DNA from: Psilocybe azurescens
Lineage: Eukaryota; Basidiomycota; Agaricomycetes; Agaricales; Agrocybaceae
Assembly (NCBI GenBank): GCA_023853785.1
Contig: JAJIRX010000557.1
Coordinates: forward strand, 992,001-1,056,000
Direction of reading: 5' to 3'
DNA: 64,000 bases
Positions within the stretch are counted from its first letter, which is position 1. The number at the start of each line of letters is the position of its first letter. Below, one piece after another: positions 1-15,987 of the stretch. The position numbers and the translations under genes are program-made. The notes below the pieces were generated by a model. That model was given only the letters and a program-made list of their open reading frames with translations, did no database searches and was not told where the DNA came from.

Positions 1-2
1 CT

Positions 3-2155
3 TTGCCTTCAGCGATGGATGAAAGCAAGTCGCTGACTGGCTCAGCTCCTGCACTGTCGTCAGCGGGCAAATTCCCAAACGCAAAGTTCTCGTTGCCCCT
101 AGCCAGCTCCGGTGTTTCTTCAGATCGCGGTATAAACTCTCATAGATCCTGGTGGCGACTACGCTCGGATTTTGGGGCTTTCCACGGCAGCGTGCTTCAT
201 GGAAATTTGGTTCGAATACTTGTGCTGTTTCATCTGCCCGTCACTGTCTTTTCTTGCTATCAAATGACTCTACCGAAGACCTTGGTCGGGACTTCTTCGA
301 TCGTTCTAGCCGCGCTTTCGTTCGTCATATTTTCCATCCTTATTCCAGCGCATCTTGTCATTCGAGTGACGTTTACCACTACCAACAAACTTTACGATGA
401 AACGAAGACATTGCTCTCTCTAGGACCGTTGTATAATCACTATCGACACGGTTCACAGCTGTTTGCGAGTCTGTTCTTTGCAACAAATATTGCATTTGGT
501 GTTGCAGTTGGAGCTGGCCAGAAAAGCGGTACTGCCCAAGCGATTATCATCTTGGTTGTTGAGGTGATCTCAGCATTGGTGACGAGCATATGGCTACCCT
601 GGGGCAGTGGAGCCAGTATGGGCTTGATCAGCTTCTTGTTTTGTGTTGCCAGAATCGTGATCGCGGTTTTGTTGGTCATTCTAACACAAGCTGTATGTAT
701 CCTCTCCTTTTTGAAAAATACGAGCGGACTAAAATCTCGTCTCTATAGATTTCGATAGGTCCCGGTCCAGGAGGTTGGGTTGCCTACGGCATTCTGGTCA
801 TTCTTGCCCTTGTTTACCTGGCTCTTGTTATCATGCTTTTGGTCAAACTTGTGGAGGCTGTCGTTCGTATTATTGGAGGCATCGGCTTTGATCGCAGTAG
901 GCATGTGGTGGACAGTGGTCTTTTGGGGGCATGTGGCCTCTTGGGGTGCTGTGGGCCGAGGAAAAGAAACAGGAGAAACAGCCGACGACGCCACTCGAAC
1001 AGACAGAGGTCAAACACCATCAGCCCATCTCATATCCAAACCAGAGATTCCGATCTGTCGTCGTATTTGCCGCCCGTCGGTGGAATACACCCTATCGACG
1101 GAACGTCCACTCCTCCTCGGTTCTTGAATGCGGAGTCGAGAAAGGGGTCTGCGAATTCACAGCCTCCGTCTGTGTTGAAACCCGAGCAAGCCAACAGGCC
1201 GTATAAAGAGGAGCACATAGACAGTGAGGATGAAGGGTATATTATGGGTGCTTGGCAGCCGTTCCCTAGACCAGTTTCTGGATATGCGCCTGTGGGTAAT
1301 GTGGTGCAGATGGGCCAACCACCGCAGCAGCAGCAGAAGGCCTCGACATCTTCGAACGGCTCTGGTGCGCCAGCCAGCGGCTTCTCCCGCGTCGGTGGCG
1401 GCCGAGCTCATATCGACACTCCATATGCCATAAATTCCGGCTCAACGCATACCTTCCCTTCTATTGGACAACAAAGCCAAGCGCAACCGGCTGGAAACCA
1501 GAGCATGTCTGCGCTGGGCGGCTCTCCGCTATTTTATGAGCAGGGTATGGACAGCGACGACAATATCCCGCTTTCTGTAGCGAATGTGGAAGTGGCGGTA
1601 GGTATTAATGGCCTACCCTCGGGTGCCATGATGCCTATGCACACACGCACCAAATCGCAGACGGCCATCGTCGAAGACTATCTGCCCAGCGGACCCGCAT
1701 CCTCTCAATCGATGTCTAGAGTGTTCCAGCAAGGGCAAGGGCAATCATCGGCTGGTCCAAGGCAGACACACGTTTCTGAAGACACATTCCTCCGTCCGCC
1801 TGACGCCTTAGCTGCCCACAAGTTTATACTCGGTGGTGGCAGCGGTGGTGACGACGACGATTCAGGAGACGAGCAGAACCAGAAGAAGAAGAAACCTTGG
1901 TACCGCTTGAGAAGGAATCGACCGCATAGTATGGCGGGTGGTCAAGCGTCGACGCCGGATTTGGGCAAAGCCGGTGTAGACGAGGAGCTGGGAGGACTCA
2001 ATACGGCAACCACGCCTCAACCGCAGAAATCGTTTGTTGTCATTCGAAAACCGCCCTCTGGATCTATGGGGCGTCTGAATGCCACTGGGACCAGTAGCAG
2101 CACCAACACTAGCGGAACATATCCTAAAGCTTCCTCACGGCCTCCAACCAGATAA
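3..2155 (+). CDS. TRP-like (FLC/Pkd2-type) membrane protein, C-terminal part
   Basis: Two exons join cleanly across a 56-nt intron (693-748, GTATGT...ATAG) in phase 0. The joined product has about six hydrophobic segments in its first 270 residues, starting near LVRILVLFHLPVTVF and ending with the one around GWVAYGILVILALVYLALV. A Cys/Gly-rich turn, a basic patch and about 400 residues of Ser/Pro/Gln-rich, probably disordered cytoplasmic tail follow. The order of segments and the FHLPVTVFSCYQMTL-like entry resemble the transmembrane half of fungal TRP-like/flavin-carrier proteins (PF06011). The signal peptide and lumenal domain of that family would lie upstream of the window. The first ATG is at 15, but the pyrimidine-rich TTGCCTTCAG just before it looks like an intron acceptor, so the gene is probably 5'-partial. 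The membrane topology is clear; the family call is recognition only. Confidence 0.65.
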
Positions 2156-2676
2156 CGTTCCGACTGGAATTGATTGACAATATTTAATGATTATGATTTG
2201 ATTTCCTCTTTTTCTTGTTTTACCACATCTTTTTGCATTGATTGTGACGAACAGCTCACTTTTTTTCGGATCCCCTTATCATCAAGCACGATACCACACG
2301 TAACACTGCCCCTCATCCCATCCTCCCCACTTCTGATCACCCCTCTCTGTAGCCATGGATTGACTGGATCACGAACCGTTCTGATATCTTCTTCTATGTT
2401 TCATGTACATTATTATCACTTATTAGTTTTTCTCCTATGCATATATCCCTATCTCTTTCACTGTTATCACTGCAGAAGTGTAGAATCAATAACAAGGACT
2501 ATGTTCGACTGAACGGCAGGGTTACGAGCTTAGTACTTAGTCGCCACTTAAGGACTACTCTCTAATCTTCATGCATTTCAGATATAAATTGTTCAATGGG
2601 AATTAACAGGTGCTTCTTGTACATGATGTGGAGTACATTTTTGGTATACAACAATGTCCGCCAGTAACCTACGAAT
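2156..2676. other. intergenic, convergent 3' ends
   Basis: AT-rich and pyrimidine-rich sequence between the 3' ends of two convergent genes. The open frame at 2174-2512 is low-complexity Ser/Thr/Leu sequence without family resemblance and is read as 3' UTR/spacer. Confidence 0.6.
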
Positions 2677-5350
2677 TCACAGGTACATACTGCTTGCCGT
2701 CGAATTCATATAGTTGAGTGAAGCACCTTGACTTTCCGCTTCGGAATCCAGATGATGACTTGATCCCCCGACCCAAAATACTCTCCAGTCCTCCAGACCT
2801 TTCCGACACCAGCCATAGATTCCCTCTTCCTTCTTCATGCGCGCGTGGATATCTGTAGAATCCATGCTATCCACCGAGAAGATGGACGACGCACTCGAAA
2901 AGGGCCTGAGAGCCGTAGATCTGGGCCAGCCTGTCCCAGTTCCCGCCTACAGTCAGGAAGCCGGCTTCGCCTCCCAAATCCTCCTCCGCCCATAACGTTT
3001 CTTCCGGGTGCGCGCGCTCTTTCCCTTTAGTGTTCATAAACGATATACCTATCTCTTGTATCTCAACGCCATTTTCACCGAAAGCGACTAACTGTAATAG
3101 CGGAGGTTCGGTTATGGGATCACGTCCGGCCGGGAGGAGACGCGCAGATACGTGCTTGGGATGGGTTTTCCAAAAGACAGCGTGCAGAGGAGGTGCAGAA
3201 GAGGAGCGCGTGGGTAGGGGGCAAGGTAAGATATGGGTCCGTTTTCCTCGGGTAAGGATGTGCACAGGCTGCATGTTCGTCTCTTGACCCGGAATAGGCA
3301 GATTACATCGTATAGGCAAAAGCCATTTCGACGCCGACTCGCGGATGTCGAACGAGACTCTCGCTTTCTGTCTCAGAGTGGTGGCACTCATGTTTGACGC
3401 GAACGTGTCTCGAGAGTAGAGGAGAGCAGCAGGCTGCGGGCCGCCGTCTTCGGCTAGCTCTACTTCGCCGACTGCAGAATCAGCCAAACGAATCCATCCT
3501 GCCTTTTTGTCAAAGACGACAAAGAGGCTGAGGTGGGTGCCGTAATTCAAAGGGACAGGTGGTGAAACAGCATTGACCAGTCCTCTTATAGTACCGCCAC
3601 TGTCTGATCTTTTGTGCGAATGAAAGCGACCCGCACTTCTCTCTTCCAAAGAGCTTCGGCCTTCAGATACGAACTGTTGAATGAATGCTATACTGCGAGG
3701 TTGTAAAGGAGTATAGAATTCCTGTTTAAAAAAACGTCAGCCAAACGAATGGACCAAAATAGTAATTTCTCGACCTTGACGAATCTGTATGCTCTCTCCC
3801 CTTTGGGAGTTTCATAAAGAAGAATATTATTCTTTGTCGCGATAGCCAGGAGTTGGCCACCTGTGCCTCGACGATTTTCATCACTCCAGGTTGCGTATCC
3901 TATCACAGATGCGCCAATCAGTCGAGAACCAGGTGAAGCGAGCGGCACAAAGTCTGTAGCCCATCGGAGAGGAAGATCATCAACTACATCCCAGCTAGAC
4001 TCGTCGGAGACTGATCGAGCCATAGAGCGTTCAGACGAGGCAGTGGGGCCTCTAGCAAGACTAGGCCCTGTTGAACCACTTGGCGACAAGAATGATTGAT
4101 ATGACGAGGTCGGCTCCAAAGATGAACTACTAGTGGAAAGGGCCTTCAGGTTACGAGCAATACTCCCGTGTGCTCGATGCTTTTTAGAAGGCGTGCTAGG
4201 TGCTTGTGTAGCTCCCATGTAATGCAGATCCAGAGGTTTGGAGCCCTAGACAATTTGATTTTTGTAAGATAACCACGTAGAAATAAGGCCATACGTCTAC
4301 TCACCTTTTGCGCAATTGTCCATCTTGCGAGGCTGACTAGGCTTCCGAGGTTGTACATGCGGGCCGTCCGTAGTGCTTCCGCATCTTTGCCCACCGATAT
4401 GGCGTCTTGCGAAGGACCGACTATAGCCAAAACGACACCCTGAGGAGTGCCAGTTCCATGATCCTCAGCTTCAAGTATAGTCATTTGGTAAACACTGAGT
4501 AGATGAAGCTTTGTGAGCAGAGATATAGTACTAGCAGAATTTCTAACCTTTCTCCCCTCCACACTGGACGACACTGTGCTTCATCAGGACCTTTCGTAGT
4601 CATGTCTCCGTCTTCTGTCCATTCATGAGGGAACATATCAAGTACAGAGAGACCATCGTCATGCCCAACCAATAACATTTTATCTGCTAATAGAGGTAAC
4701 ACACAGCGTATTTGCGATGTCGTATGAGGTAGAAAGCGAGAGCCAAAGTGATTGATTTTGAGATGCGTAGGTTCGATAGTTTGACTGATAAGCGGAAGTG
4801 GTAGGTGGGTAGGTGTATCATCTCTGGAGATAGGAGGGGAATCCAATAGAGTTAGACTAGCTGTTTGGACGTGCAAAGGCAGACCAAGTCCACCTGAGCT
4901 TGGAGGGTGGTTGACATTGGCAGTTGAGGGGCTAGGCTCGCGCACAACCTTGATAAAAGAAGCATATCAGAGTAGTTCGCAGATTTACATGTAAGTTGTG
5001 ATATTGACATGATTTTGGGTGCCGTTTCCCCACCCGCGTTCTCGTCGTCGTTCCCGTTCTTCCGGGGTAATATCTGCATAGCGTTCTGCGGCTCTGTGGT
5101 GCGGTGAGATAAACTAAACAATCAAAATGAAACTTTTGGGCGTACCTTTTCTCTATCCAGCCTTTCCACCTCCCAAATCTAAGTAAGCCGTGTCAGATTC
5201 CCAATTCATCAATGATAAATGGCCAAGGATCTTTATATACCTTGAATTTGGACCGTTCTGCTGAGCAAGATCATCGTAAGTTGGAAGCTCATTTCCACTG
5301 GGTGGTTCCAAAGGATCTTGTTCTATATGAGGATACTGTCCCGCAGACAT
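2677..5350 (-). CDS. CNH (citron homology) domain protein, with an apparent frameshift near the C-terminus
   Basis: Start ATG at 5348-5350. The exons join as ...NGPNSR|FGRWKGWIEKR|AAERYADITPEERERRR..., giving a short basic N-terminal helix. About 600 residues follow with the beta-propeller-like repeats of a CNH domain (for example LLADKMLLVGHDDGLSVLD, then LLAIATKNNILLYE), interrupted by a Ser-rich disordered insert encoded around 4000-4200. At least five introns of 45-60 nt are recognisable; one near 4960-5010 would need a weak GTCAAT donor. CNH domains occur in Rho-GEFs and in Vps39/TRAP1-type vesicle tethering proteins; no GEF or kinase domain is seen here, so the partner is unknown. The main frame stops at 2867, but the next frame continues with plausible sequence (KKEEGIYGWCRKGLEDWRVF) to 2677. 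Confidence 0.7.
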
Positions 5351-5903
5351 CTCACTAGAGGTGTCGAGAAAACAAGTTTGAACGTAGTGACGGAGGCAGG
5401 GTTTCTAGATTTAAGTAGCTAACTTGGCCATGGCAGTTCAGTCTCTATGGACATTGGTTGTCACGTGTATCGTGATAATCTATTTTTGGCAATCGGCAGC
5501 GGTGTCGCTGTGTCCGAATCCCGAAGCGTCGACTTGTCCAGTTTCTTAGAGTCCGAGGTTGCTCCTTTACTTACAGACTAGCAAGGTTAATTATTGACTG
5601 CAGAAATATTATTGGGATGCTTTCCACTACATATTTTGTTCGTACTGGCCATACCTTCAACCTTTGGACGCTGACTGTATATTTCATGGACCAGGAACTC
5701 CATCAAGTCGAGCACGGCAAGGCTATGCTACACTCTTTCGTAATGTAGATCAATGGGGGACAAATGACTGCGTATTATTCACGCGCGCTCAACCATGCCC
5801 ATACATACCCACAACTGCGCGAAAGAAAAGAGCGTGTCCGAGTTGTTTCAGAAACCTGTCGATCATCTGGCACTGCCTGCTGGTGTGTGTTCAGAGAACC
5901 GGA
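5351..5903. other. intergenic
   Basis: Spacer between the start of the CNH gene and the 3' end of the GCP-like gene (same strand). It should contain the CNH promoter. No coding or RNA signal recognised; short + strand frames at 5664-6051 overlap the end of the GCP gene and are shadows. Confidence 0.5.
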
Positions 5904-8900
5904 TTATATATCCCAATCCTCCAATGAGAAAGCTAAAACCCCAAACGCAGGTGCAGCCTCCCCAGTCCCTCCTGCCAAGCTTTCCACACCGCGGCGCAGG
6001 AAGCGCACCAAGCCATCCAACTCCGACGACATGCGTTCCATCCTAGCATAAATGTCTTCTTCAGTGGTCACAGATGTACCGCCCATCATAGAAAAAGACG
6101 TCTCAGGCGGGCCATTATCATGCAGGGCGCCTTGGGCGTAAGGGGCATCTTCCTCTTCGTCTGAGCTATCGTCCTCATCTTGTAAAAACTGTGAGAATCC
6201 AATGACGTTCCGCTTTTGACGTCTTTGCCGTCGGCTACGGTGCCTCTTCATAATGGCTGATTGGCGAGAGACATCCAGAGTGGCAGTTGTATCTCCTGCG
6301 AATGTGACGAAGCCTTCACTGAAATGAAGGCACATGTCTAAAATGGAGAGTATGGCTCTGTGTAGAGCAGAAGTCTATGATATAATACCGATCAAGGATT
6401 ATTAAAGAGAGCCTGCAGAGAAGAGGAAGTCTACGAACATTAGATTTTAGAAGACAGCGGCCTCGTATTTTTCAAGGCTGAAAAGATGGTCATTAAATTA
6501 GTATTTATCAAAATGTGAGCAAGTGTCATACTGTTCATCATGCAATTGGATCATCTCATCAAGTGAATGAGCTTTTCGAAAGGCTTCGCGGAAGCGTGAT
6601 ACTTCGGCATGGATGACCTTGCAAAATTATAAAATGAACATCAATGAAAGAGTTTTCAGAAAAGTGAGACACAGGACGTACATATGTGGTGAGGAAGTTC
6701 AGCAATGTACTGTAACAAGATCAGCTGTCCAATCGTCTGACATATGCGTGTTAGCAACTTACTTGATGAACCAGCTCAACCTGCTTCTCATAGCATAGAA
6801 AACCTTGAGTTCCTCCCTCAATTTCTTTCCTCTCCCTCGTTCGTCACGGACCAATATTCTTTCCAGAACACTCTTAGCTCTCCGTATCTGCAACAAAAAG
6901 ACGAAGATATCGCTATAGCCTTGAATCGTCGTCGGTTGGAAAATATAGGTCAGTGGAAATGGAACGACATATTCAACAGAGAGCCCGTCGATGGCCTTGA
7001 CTGTGCGCTTGATGGTCCGATCTTTTTCTTTGCTTCCTCGGTATGTGAAGCGTATTAATGAAGCATTCACCCATTCTGGAACACCAGCGTTCAAATTGGC
7101 GTCTATCACGTCGTTGAAGGCGGTGTTCAGGAAATGGAAATCGTCCCAAGGCTGCGTTGAGTCCATCTGACAGGTAAAGATTCATTGAGATTGCAATTAC
7201 AAAAGTAAAGTAGGGACTGGAAAAAATAGTCACCTTTGCAAATAAAACATCGACGAAATGGCTCATGGCATCTCCTCTCCTCATCAGGAAAAGGTCTTCG
7301 ATCGCCTCCAAATGCTTCCACACAGTACAGTCTTCAACCAGAACTTTCACAAGGCGGGCGGCCGTCGCCTGACAATGAGGCAAGAGACCGTCGTAGATGA
7401 GACGAGACAGCGTGTCGATAGAGACCGAAAAAAGCCCAACGTTCTTCTCCCGATTCCCATCCGAATCATGGGCTTCTGAGCCGACAAGGTCTGCAAATGC
7501 TTTCCAGTCGTTGAAAACGTTGGAGAAAAGGGGTCCTCCAAGAGCCCTCATGAGTCCCACGGCCTTTCCGGTACTCAACACCAGTTCGGCTACATGTTCC
7601 AAGAACAGCGGTATAGCTCTTCGAACAGGTGCTTGTGAGCTCTGGCCATCATCCACAGGGCCAGATTCTCCGTAGAAAATAACACCCTCTCGTAGAGCGT
7701 ACCCCTCCTTCCAGAATTCGGGATCCAGCAAGCCAAGGCCCATCATCCCCACCCCAACACCACTGCTTTCAATAAAGAATTCTTCATCTAGCTCGTCCGC
7801 CATGTCTGCTTTACCACCTGTCCCGACACCCAATCCTAGACCCATGCCGTCTTTCAGCCATTTCCCCACCATATTCCAGACAGGTTCTGCAGTACGGACG
7901 AACACCCGCATAAGAGCATCACTAGTGACCGCGTCCCACCTCTCCATATGTTGCTGGACGCTAGAGAATAGCGTGTCGAGTAGCGATGCAGTCAACGCTG
8001 CTGGCTGTCTAGTCTGCGTCGTCTGATCAAAAAGCGAAAAGTCCTCTCCTGCTCTGATTTGAAACACCTTCTGCACGATTTCAAGGAGAACTTCAAACGT
8101 CGCTTCGTATTCATCCCGAATCTCTCTTTCAATACCTAAGAGACTGACGACGAGGGGTTCTTCGTCTATACCGGCGTACGCACGGCACATGGCTTCTTCT
8201 TTGGCCGCGCACCACGCATCAAAGCCACGTACGACTTCATCGATGGCATCGGCAAACGCTTCGCATGTACGCGTAGAAGTCGCCTTCTTGGTTGCGTATT
8301 GTTTCCCAGAGATGGAGCGAGAAAACACTGCAGCAGCGAATTTCCTTAGGTTCTGTATCGTAGTCGCTGTCTTTCCGAGAGACGATATGATAGACTCTTG
8401 GGAGGCCAAGCTTAGATGGACCAGCCTGGGTGTTTTTGGTGTCATCTGCAGAAAGTGCATGGTCAGTAGGATTGGTATCATCCAGACAGATTGGCCCTAC
8501 CTGAAAGGCGTTTTCATGCCATTCAAGAACTGTATTGTTGTTTCCCTGCAATACCATCAGAATCTCGCGCACCATATCGTCCTCGTCTATATAGCGCTGA
8601 TACAACTGAATTTATGTATGTCAAATGGGATGTGTATATGTATACATACCTCTGGCTGTAGCATGGCATGAGCATCCTGAAAGCCACTTGCTCGAGCGAG
8701 AACCCGGCTGAGAGTGGGACCTGCAATAGTCGAATATCACGGGTTGCCCAGTATATCTGAAGGAAGACTAAGACTAACCTAGAGTAGAGGGATCACCGAT
8801 GGTAAATCGAGAGTGAATATCAGCATCGGTGTGCCAATCATCCCTCCAGTACTGTCTAGCTTGCAATTCTTCAAATTGCTTCCTGTGCTCATACGAAGGG

Positions 8901-9972
8901 ATTACACGGGCGTGCACTGGAGCAACTGCCTCAGGTGACGAAGGGCGACTGGATTCAGGTTCTGATGATCTCTCGTACTCCGCAGATGAAAACGAGTCGT
9001 CCTCATCGTCCAAGGCCAAATCGTCCGAATTGAGTGGTGAAAGTGAAGGTGTGCTATCCCACTCCGCTCGGTCCACCCCATCTCTCTGATATGCTGAGCG
9101 TATGCTTCCAGGCGGCATTCCGTATACCCCCTCCCAATGTTCGCCCTCAAAAGGTTCTTCAGCCAGAATATCTGCCCATGTTAGAGTTGGAGGCGGCGGC
9201 GGCGGATTAATGATGGCTTGAAGGTAGACTTGAGCTCTATCCAAAGTAACTTGAGAGGGTGGTTGGCCCAGAGTTAACTAAGCTGATGTCAGTTACATAA
9301 CCTTAGTGAAGAGTCAAAACGCACGAACCAAAAACTGCAGGTGGTCTGGCAATCGCGAGCTCTATAACAATAAGTATTAGCCTAACGAAATAAGAAATGC
9401 CAACTGACTTTAATCTCCTGGTCCAAATCAGTTTCTCTCTCCTCGATATTAGCTTTCAGCCTCTTATAAGCCAATTGCAACGCCTCTCCAAACGCATCCT
9501 GCGAGTTTATTCGCGCCTTCAAAGCAAGCCTTCGGAACCAAAAGGCGATAAGCTACATCTGAGCAAACCAGAATAAAGCAACTCACCCACTTATCTGACG
9601 ATCTACAACACTCATGTCCACGCTTGCCGCGGCCTTGTTGATGGTGGATGTTTCCAGATTCTTCACAACATACTCAACAGCCTCGCGGAACTCCTCTCCA
9701 TCCGCGTCGTTCTCAGTACCATTCTCCTCGAGCCCTGTTACTTGGGAGACTAGAATCTGGCCGAGTGGGATCAGACGCGATCGCGCCTGTCTCGAATTAG
9801 GCCGTTGTGAGAAACGGGATCCTGGCCTAGTTGAGGCACTCGAAAGCGGGCGGTTCCCGAGACTGGAAGACGGGCGAAGCGTGTTCCTGGAGGAGGGCCT
9901 CGATAGTAGACTTGATGGTGGTCTATTAGGCTGGCTTTTGACGGATAAGTTAGAGCTACTGGAAGGTAGCAT
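5904..9972 (-). CDS. gamma-tubulin complex component, GCP5-like (Spc97/Spc98 family)
   Basis: Start ATG 9970-9972, followed by a Ser/Pro/Arg-rich N-terminus. GCP N-domain features follow, including RYIDEDDMVREILMVLQG, then TPRLVHLSLASQESIISSLG and a long helical block (6973-8481). The C-domain has the family signature LSVEYVVPFPLTYIF ... FLLQIRRAKSVLERIL, then VIHAEVSRFREAFRKAHSLD. The tail, encoded to 5904, reads ILDMCLHFSEGFVTFAGDTT and KRHRSRRQRRQKRNVIGFSQ and matches the end of this family. GCP proteins form the ring that nucleates microtubules at the spindle pole body; the GCP5 rather than GCP6 assignment is by resemblance. Between 6340 and 6475 the frame breaks: after LHDEHLEK it closes, whereas one extra T in the T5 run at 6468-6472 would give IRGRCLLKSN as expected for the family. 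The splicing of the last 130 nt is unresolved. Confidence 0.82.
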
Positions 9973-10275
9973 GTCGATCGGGGTGTGTAAGAGCTGAACG
10001 GGGTCGCCCGCGCCTTTGGGTTCAAATTAGCTTGCTGAAAAGGAAGTTTATGCCCAATCGGTTTGAAGTCTTCTGAAGTATGTTACGAAGCACATGATGT
10101 GACACACGCGGCGGGAAATACCATTGACAATGACTGGCATTGATTCGAACGAAGGAAGTTATTTAATCCTGCGTGCAAAGCCAGAAAAAATTGCTCTAAA
10201 TAAAATGAGTGGAGATGGAAAGGTCCCAAAAAAGATAGATTATATACACTATATTAACAGAATAAAAAGTCAAGT

Positions 10276-11253
<978 letters not shown>

Positions 11254-13786
11254 GATTTAGGATGAAAAGCGGTGAAGTTGAGTGAGTCAACTTCGCAACG
11301 CTCAGTGACCGTAACTTGTAAGCGCGTCCGTGAATATTCAAATTGTGATAGGACTTCATTGTTTGTTATCGATGGCCACACCACCTAAACCAATTAATGC
11401 GTCCAAAATAGAACAACGAGTGAAGGACTCGTTCATCTGTCTGCACAAAAATAAAATCTGGTCTGTTAGCTACTACTGCCAGTTATCCAAGAAGATCCAG
11501 TGGTAGCCAATCATGCATCAACTTCATGGGGTTATATAGTAATACTTCAGACGTGAAATAAATTTGAAATGAACTTTTCGAGGTGCTTTCTCTGGATTTC
11601 CAATGCTTTTCACGTTCTTCCGTGTAGCGCTACGAGCAGTCGGGGTTTAGATGAGGGTGAATTTTTCTATTATGTTGGTCTCGCCGAGAATGAGCCTCGA
11701 CCCAGGAAATAATACAGCAGCATCAGAGACCAGCCGCCCAGGACTTTAATAGACCGTGTTTCCGTGATCTGCTTCTATTTTCTTCATCTATGTGGGCCAT
11801 AGCAGTTAAGTGGATAAAGGAACGGCGAAAAGATTAGTGAGAGTCAATCAATACCAATACGGTAGCGATAAATAATTTTGTTGAACGATTTTCTGGCGCC
11901 AAACAGAACAACGGCTGCCTAGTGAATAAACCCGTGCTAAGAGAACACACATTCACTGAATCTCAAACTCCTTCACACTCCTTACTCTATTTTGAAAGTA
12001 GTTGAACATAAGGGAGTGAAATATACAGACGGCTTCAAATTTCTCTCCCAACTTATTCTCACATCGATCGACTCCCCACACGTCGGGCACTACTCCAACG
12101 CTCCATAGGCGCCCTGGTGGCTGTTCCACTTCTCCGCCGGTGATCTATCATTTTACAACATCTACATATATAGGTATAAAAGAACACCACCGCGTGAAAG
12201 TCGAAGAAAACTATAGAAATGCCCGGCCCCATTCGATCTAGTCATAGCCTTACCTCAGACTGCGGCAAAGGAGGGGGAGTGGGGTACGGTCCAGGCCCAT
12301 ACCCCATGTCATTAAAAAGCCCCCTCAGCTGACTTCTGTATGTTGCGCGACCGAAGTTCTTTCGTTCTTTCCATTCAAGCTATTCAATTAATTTTGGGAT
12401 TGGGATGCATGAGCCATGTGCATGCAGAAGCTGTAGAGTAGAGGTTATTTCTTTCTGGATCCGGGAAGCACGCCGCTGTCTCACTCCCAGCCAGTTTTTG
12501 ACTGTTTATCGTAGATAGTACGGATACAAGTGAAGGCCACGAGCAGGTGGCGTGCAATGTGTCTTTTCAAGTTTCCAAATGGGCCTTTTTAGTAGGGCCT
12601 CGCTGCCGTAAGAAAGCTTGTATGTACATAGTGAGTCCCCACAGAACACTTCAAGCAGACTACCAGCAGTCGTAGAATACATTCAAACTAGAGGCTGTGG
12701 ATAGCATGTCGTTTAACCTTCACCCAAGTAAGGGAATCGTTGTATTTGCCAATGTCGTCCTTGAGGGGTGAGAGAGAGACTCAGGACCAGAAAAGACGGG
12801 CCTAGATTCCTGCTCGAAACGAGAAAAAAGGCAAACAGCAAACACGTTTGAGATAACATTACGGGAGCTTTGATGAGCATGTATCGAGCCTATTGCATTT
12901 CAGAACAGGTAAATGCCCAATGCGCCAATCAAAAACAAGGTCTCGCATCTTGAGCCGGGAGGCCATCTCATAAATACAAGTCGGCCGAGGTGCCCACTGC
13001 CCCTACCGGATGGTTACACCGAGATACATACATGTCCTGAACGGTGTAGACCGCATTATACCTGAAGACCAGAGACCCAGAACAGTGTGAACCTGACAAT
13101 TTATGACAGGAATAGGTGTGAGGCATGAATCGCTGCAACAAAATCCCATGCATGATGTCGTACAAAGTTGAAAAAGCACGGTGAGATTGGCTGCAACAAA
13201 GATAGCAAGATCACAAGACGCATGTCCATGATGCGCATGTACGACATGCAGTGGGCGCACACAAAATTTTTAATGAGCCGATGGCATAGACTGGTCCAGA
13301 ATTGTGACTGGCTGGCACAGATGGAATCTGTGCGGAATCTGAAAAGATATTCTGGGCCTAGTAACGACTTGGAGCAGTGCCTCCGGCAGTACAAACAACC
13401 TAAGTAAGCGTCTAACAGTGGCTTGTACTTGAGCTGAAAGAGTCAGACTAGAGAAGTAGAGGGCGTTTGGTAGCTTTTGAACTGTTGAGAGGGTGTATAT
13501 ATAGTTTGGAAGTGGGAGAGTGGGTGAGTTGTGATTGGGTTGTGTCTAGGAAGAGTTGGATCCAATAAGCGGCCAGAAGGGTCTCGCCCCGGATAAGGTC
13601 ACGATCAAATTTCCCCCGAACATTATAAAAATCAAAGTCATCTTTGACAAAATCTTTCTCCTCACTTGTATAGCGCCCAACGAATACCAATACTCGTTCG
13701 TTTATCACAGTATTCTACGACTCAGCACACTCCTCACTCTCCGCCGGCCTGTTGGCTCCTCAACACAAAGTTAACGAATTCGCATA
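11254..13786. other. long intergenic region between divergent MGM101 and TPA1
   Basis: About 2.5 kb with no recognisable gene. Overlapping small frames at 12968-13407 on both strands lack family resemblance, long codon-biased runs or consistent splice sites. The two divergent promoters must lie near the ends: the 13400-13786 part and the 11254-11400 part. No tRNA box pair or repeat was recognised. Confidence 0.5.

Positions 13787-15987
<2,201 letters not shown>

Noticed and set aside
2174..2512. 112-codon + strand frame after the TRP-like gene
   Set aside because: Low-complexity, immediately 3' of a stop codon, without splice sites or resemblance; read as 3' UTR.
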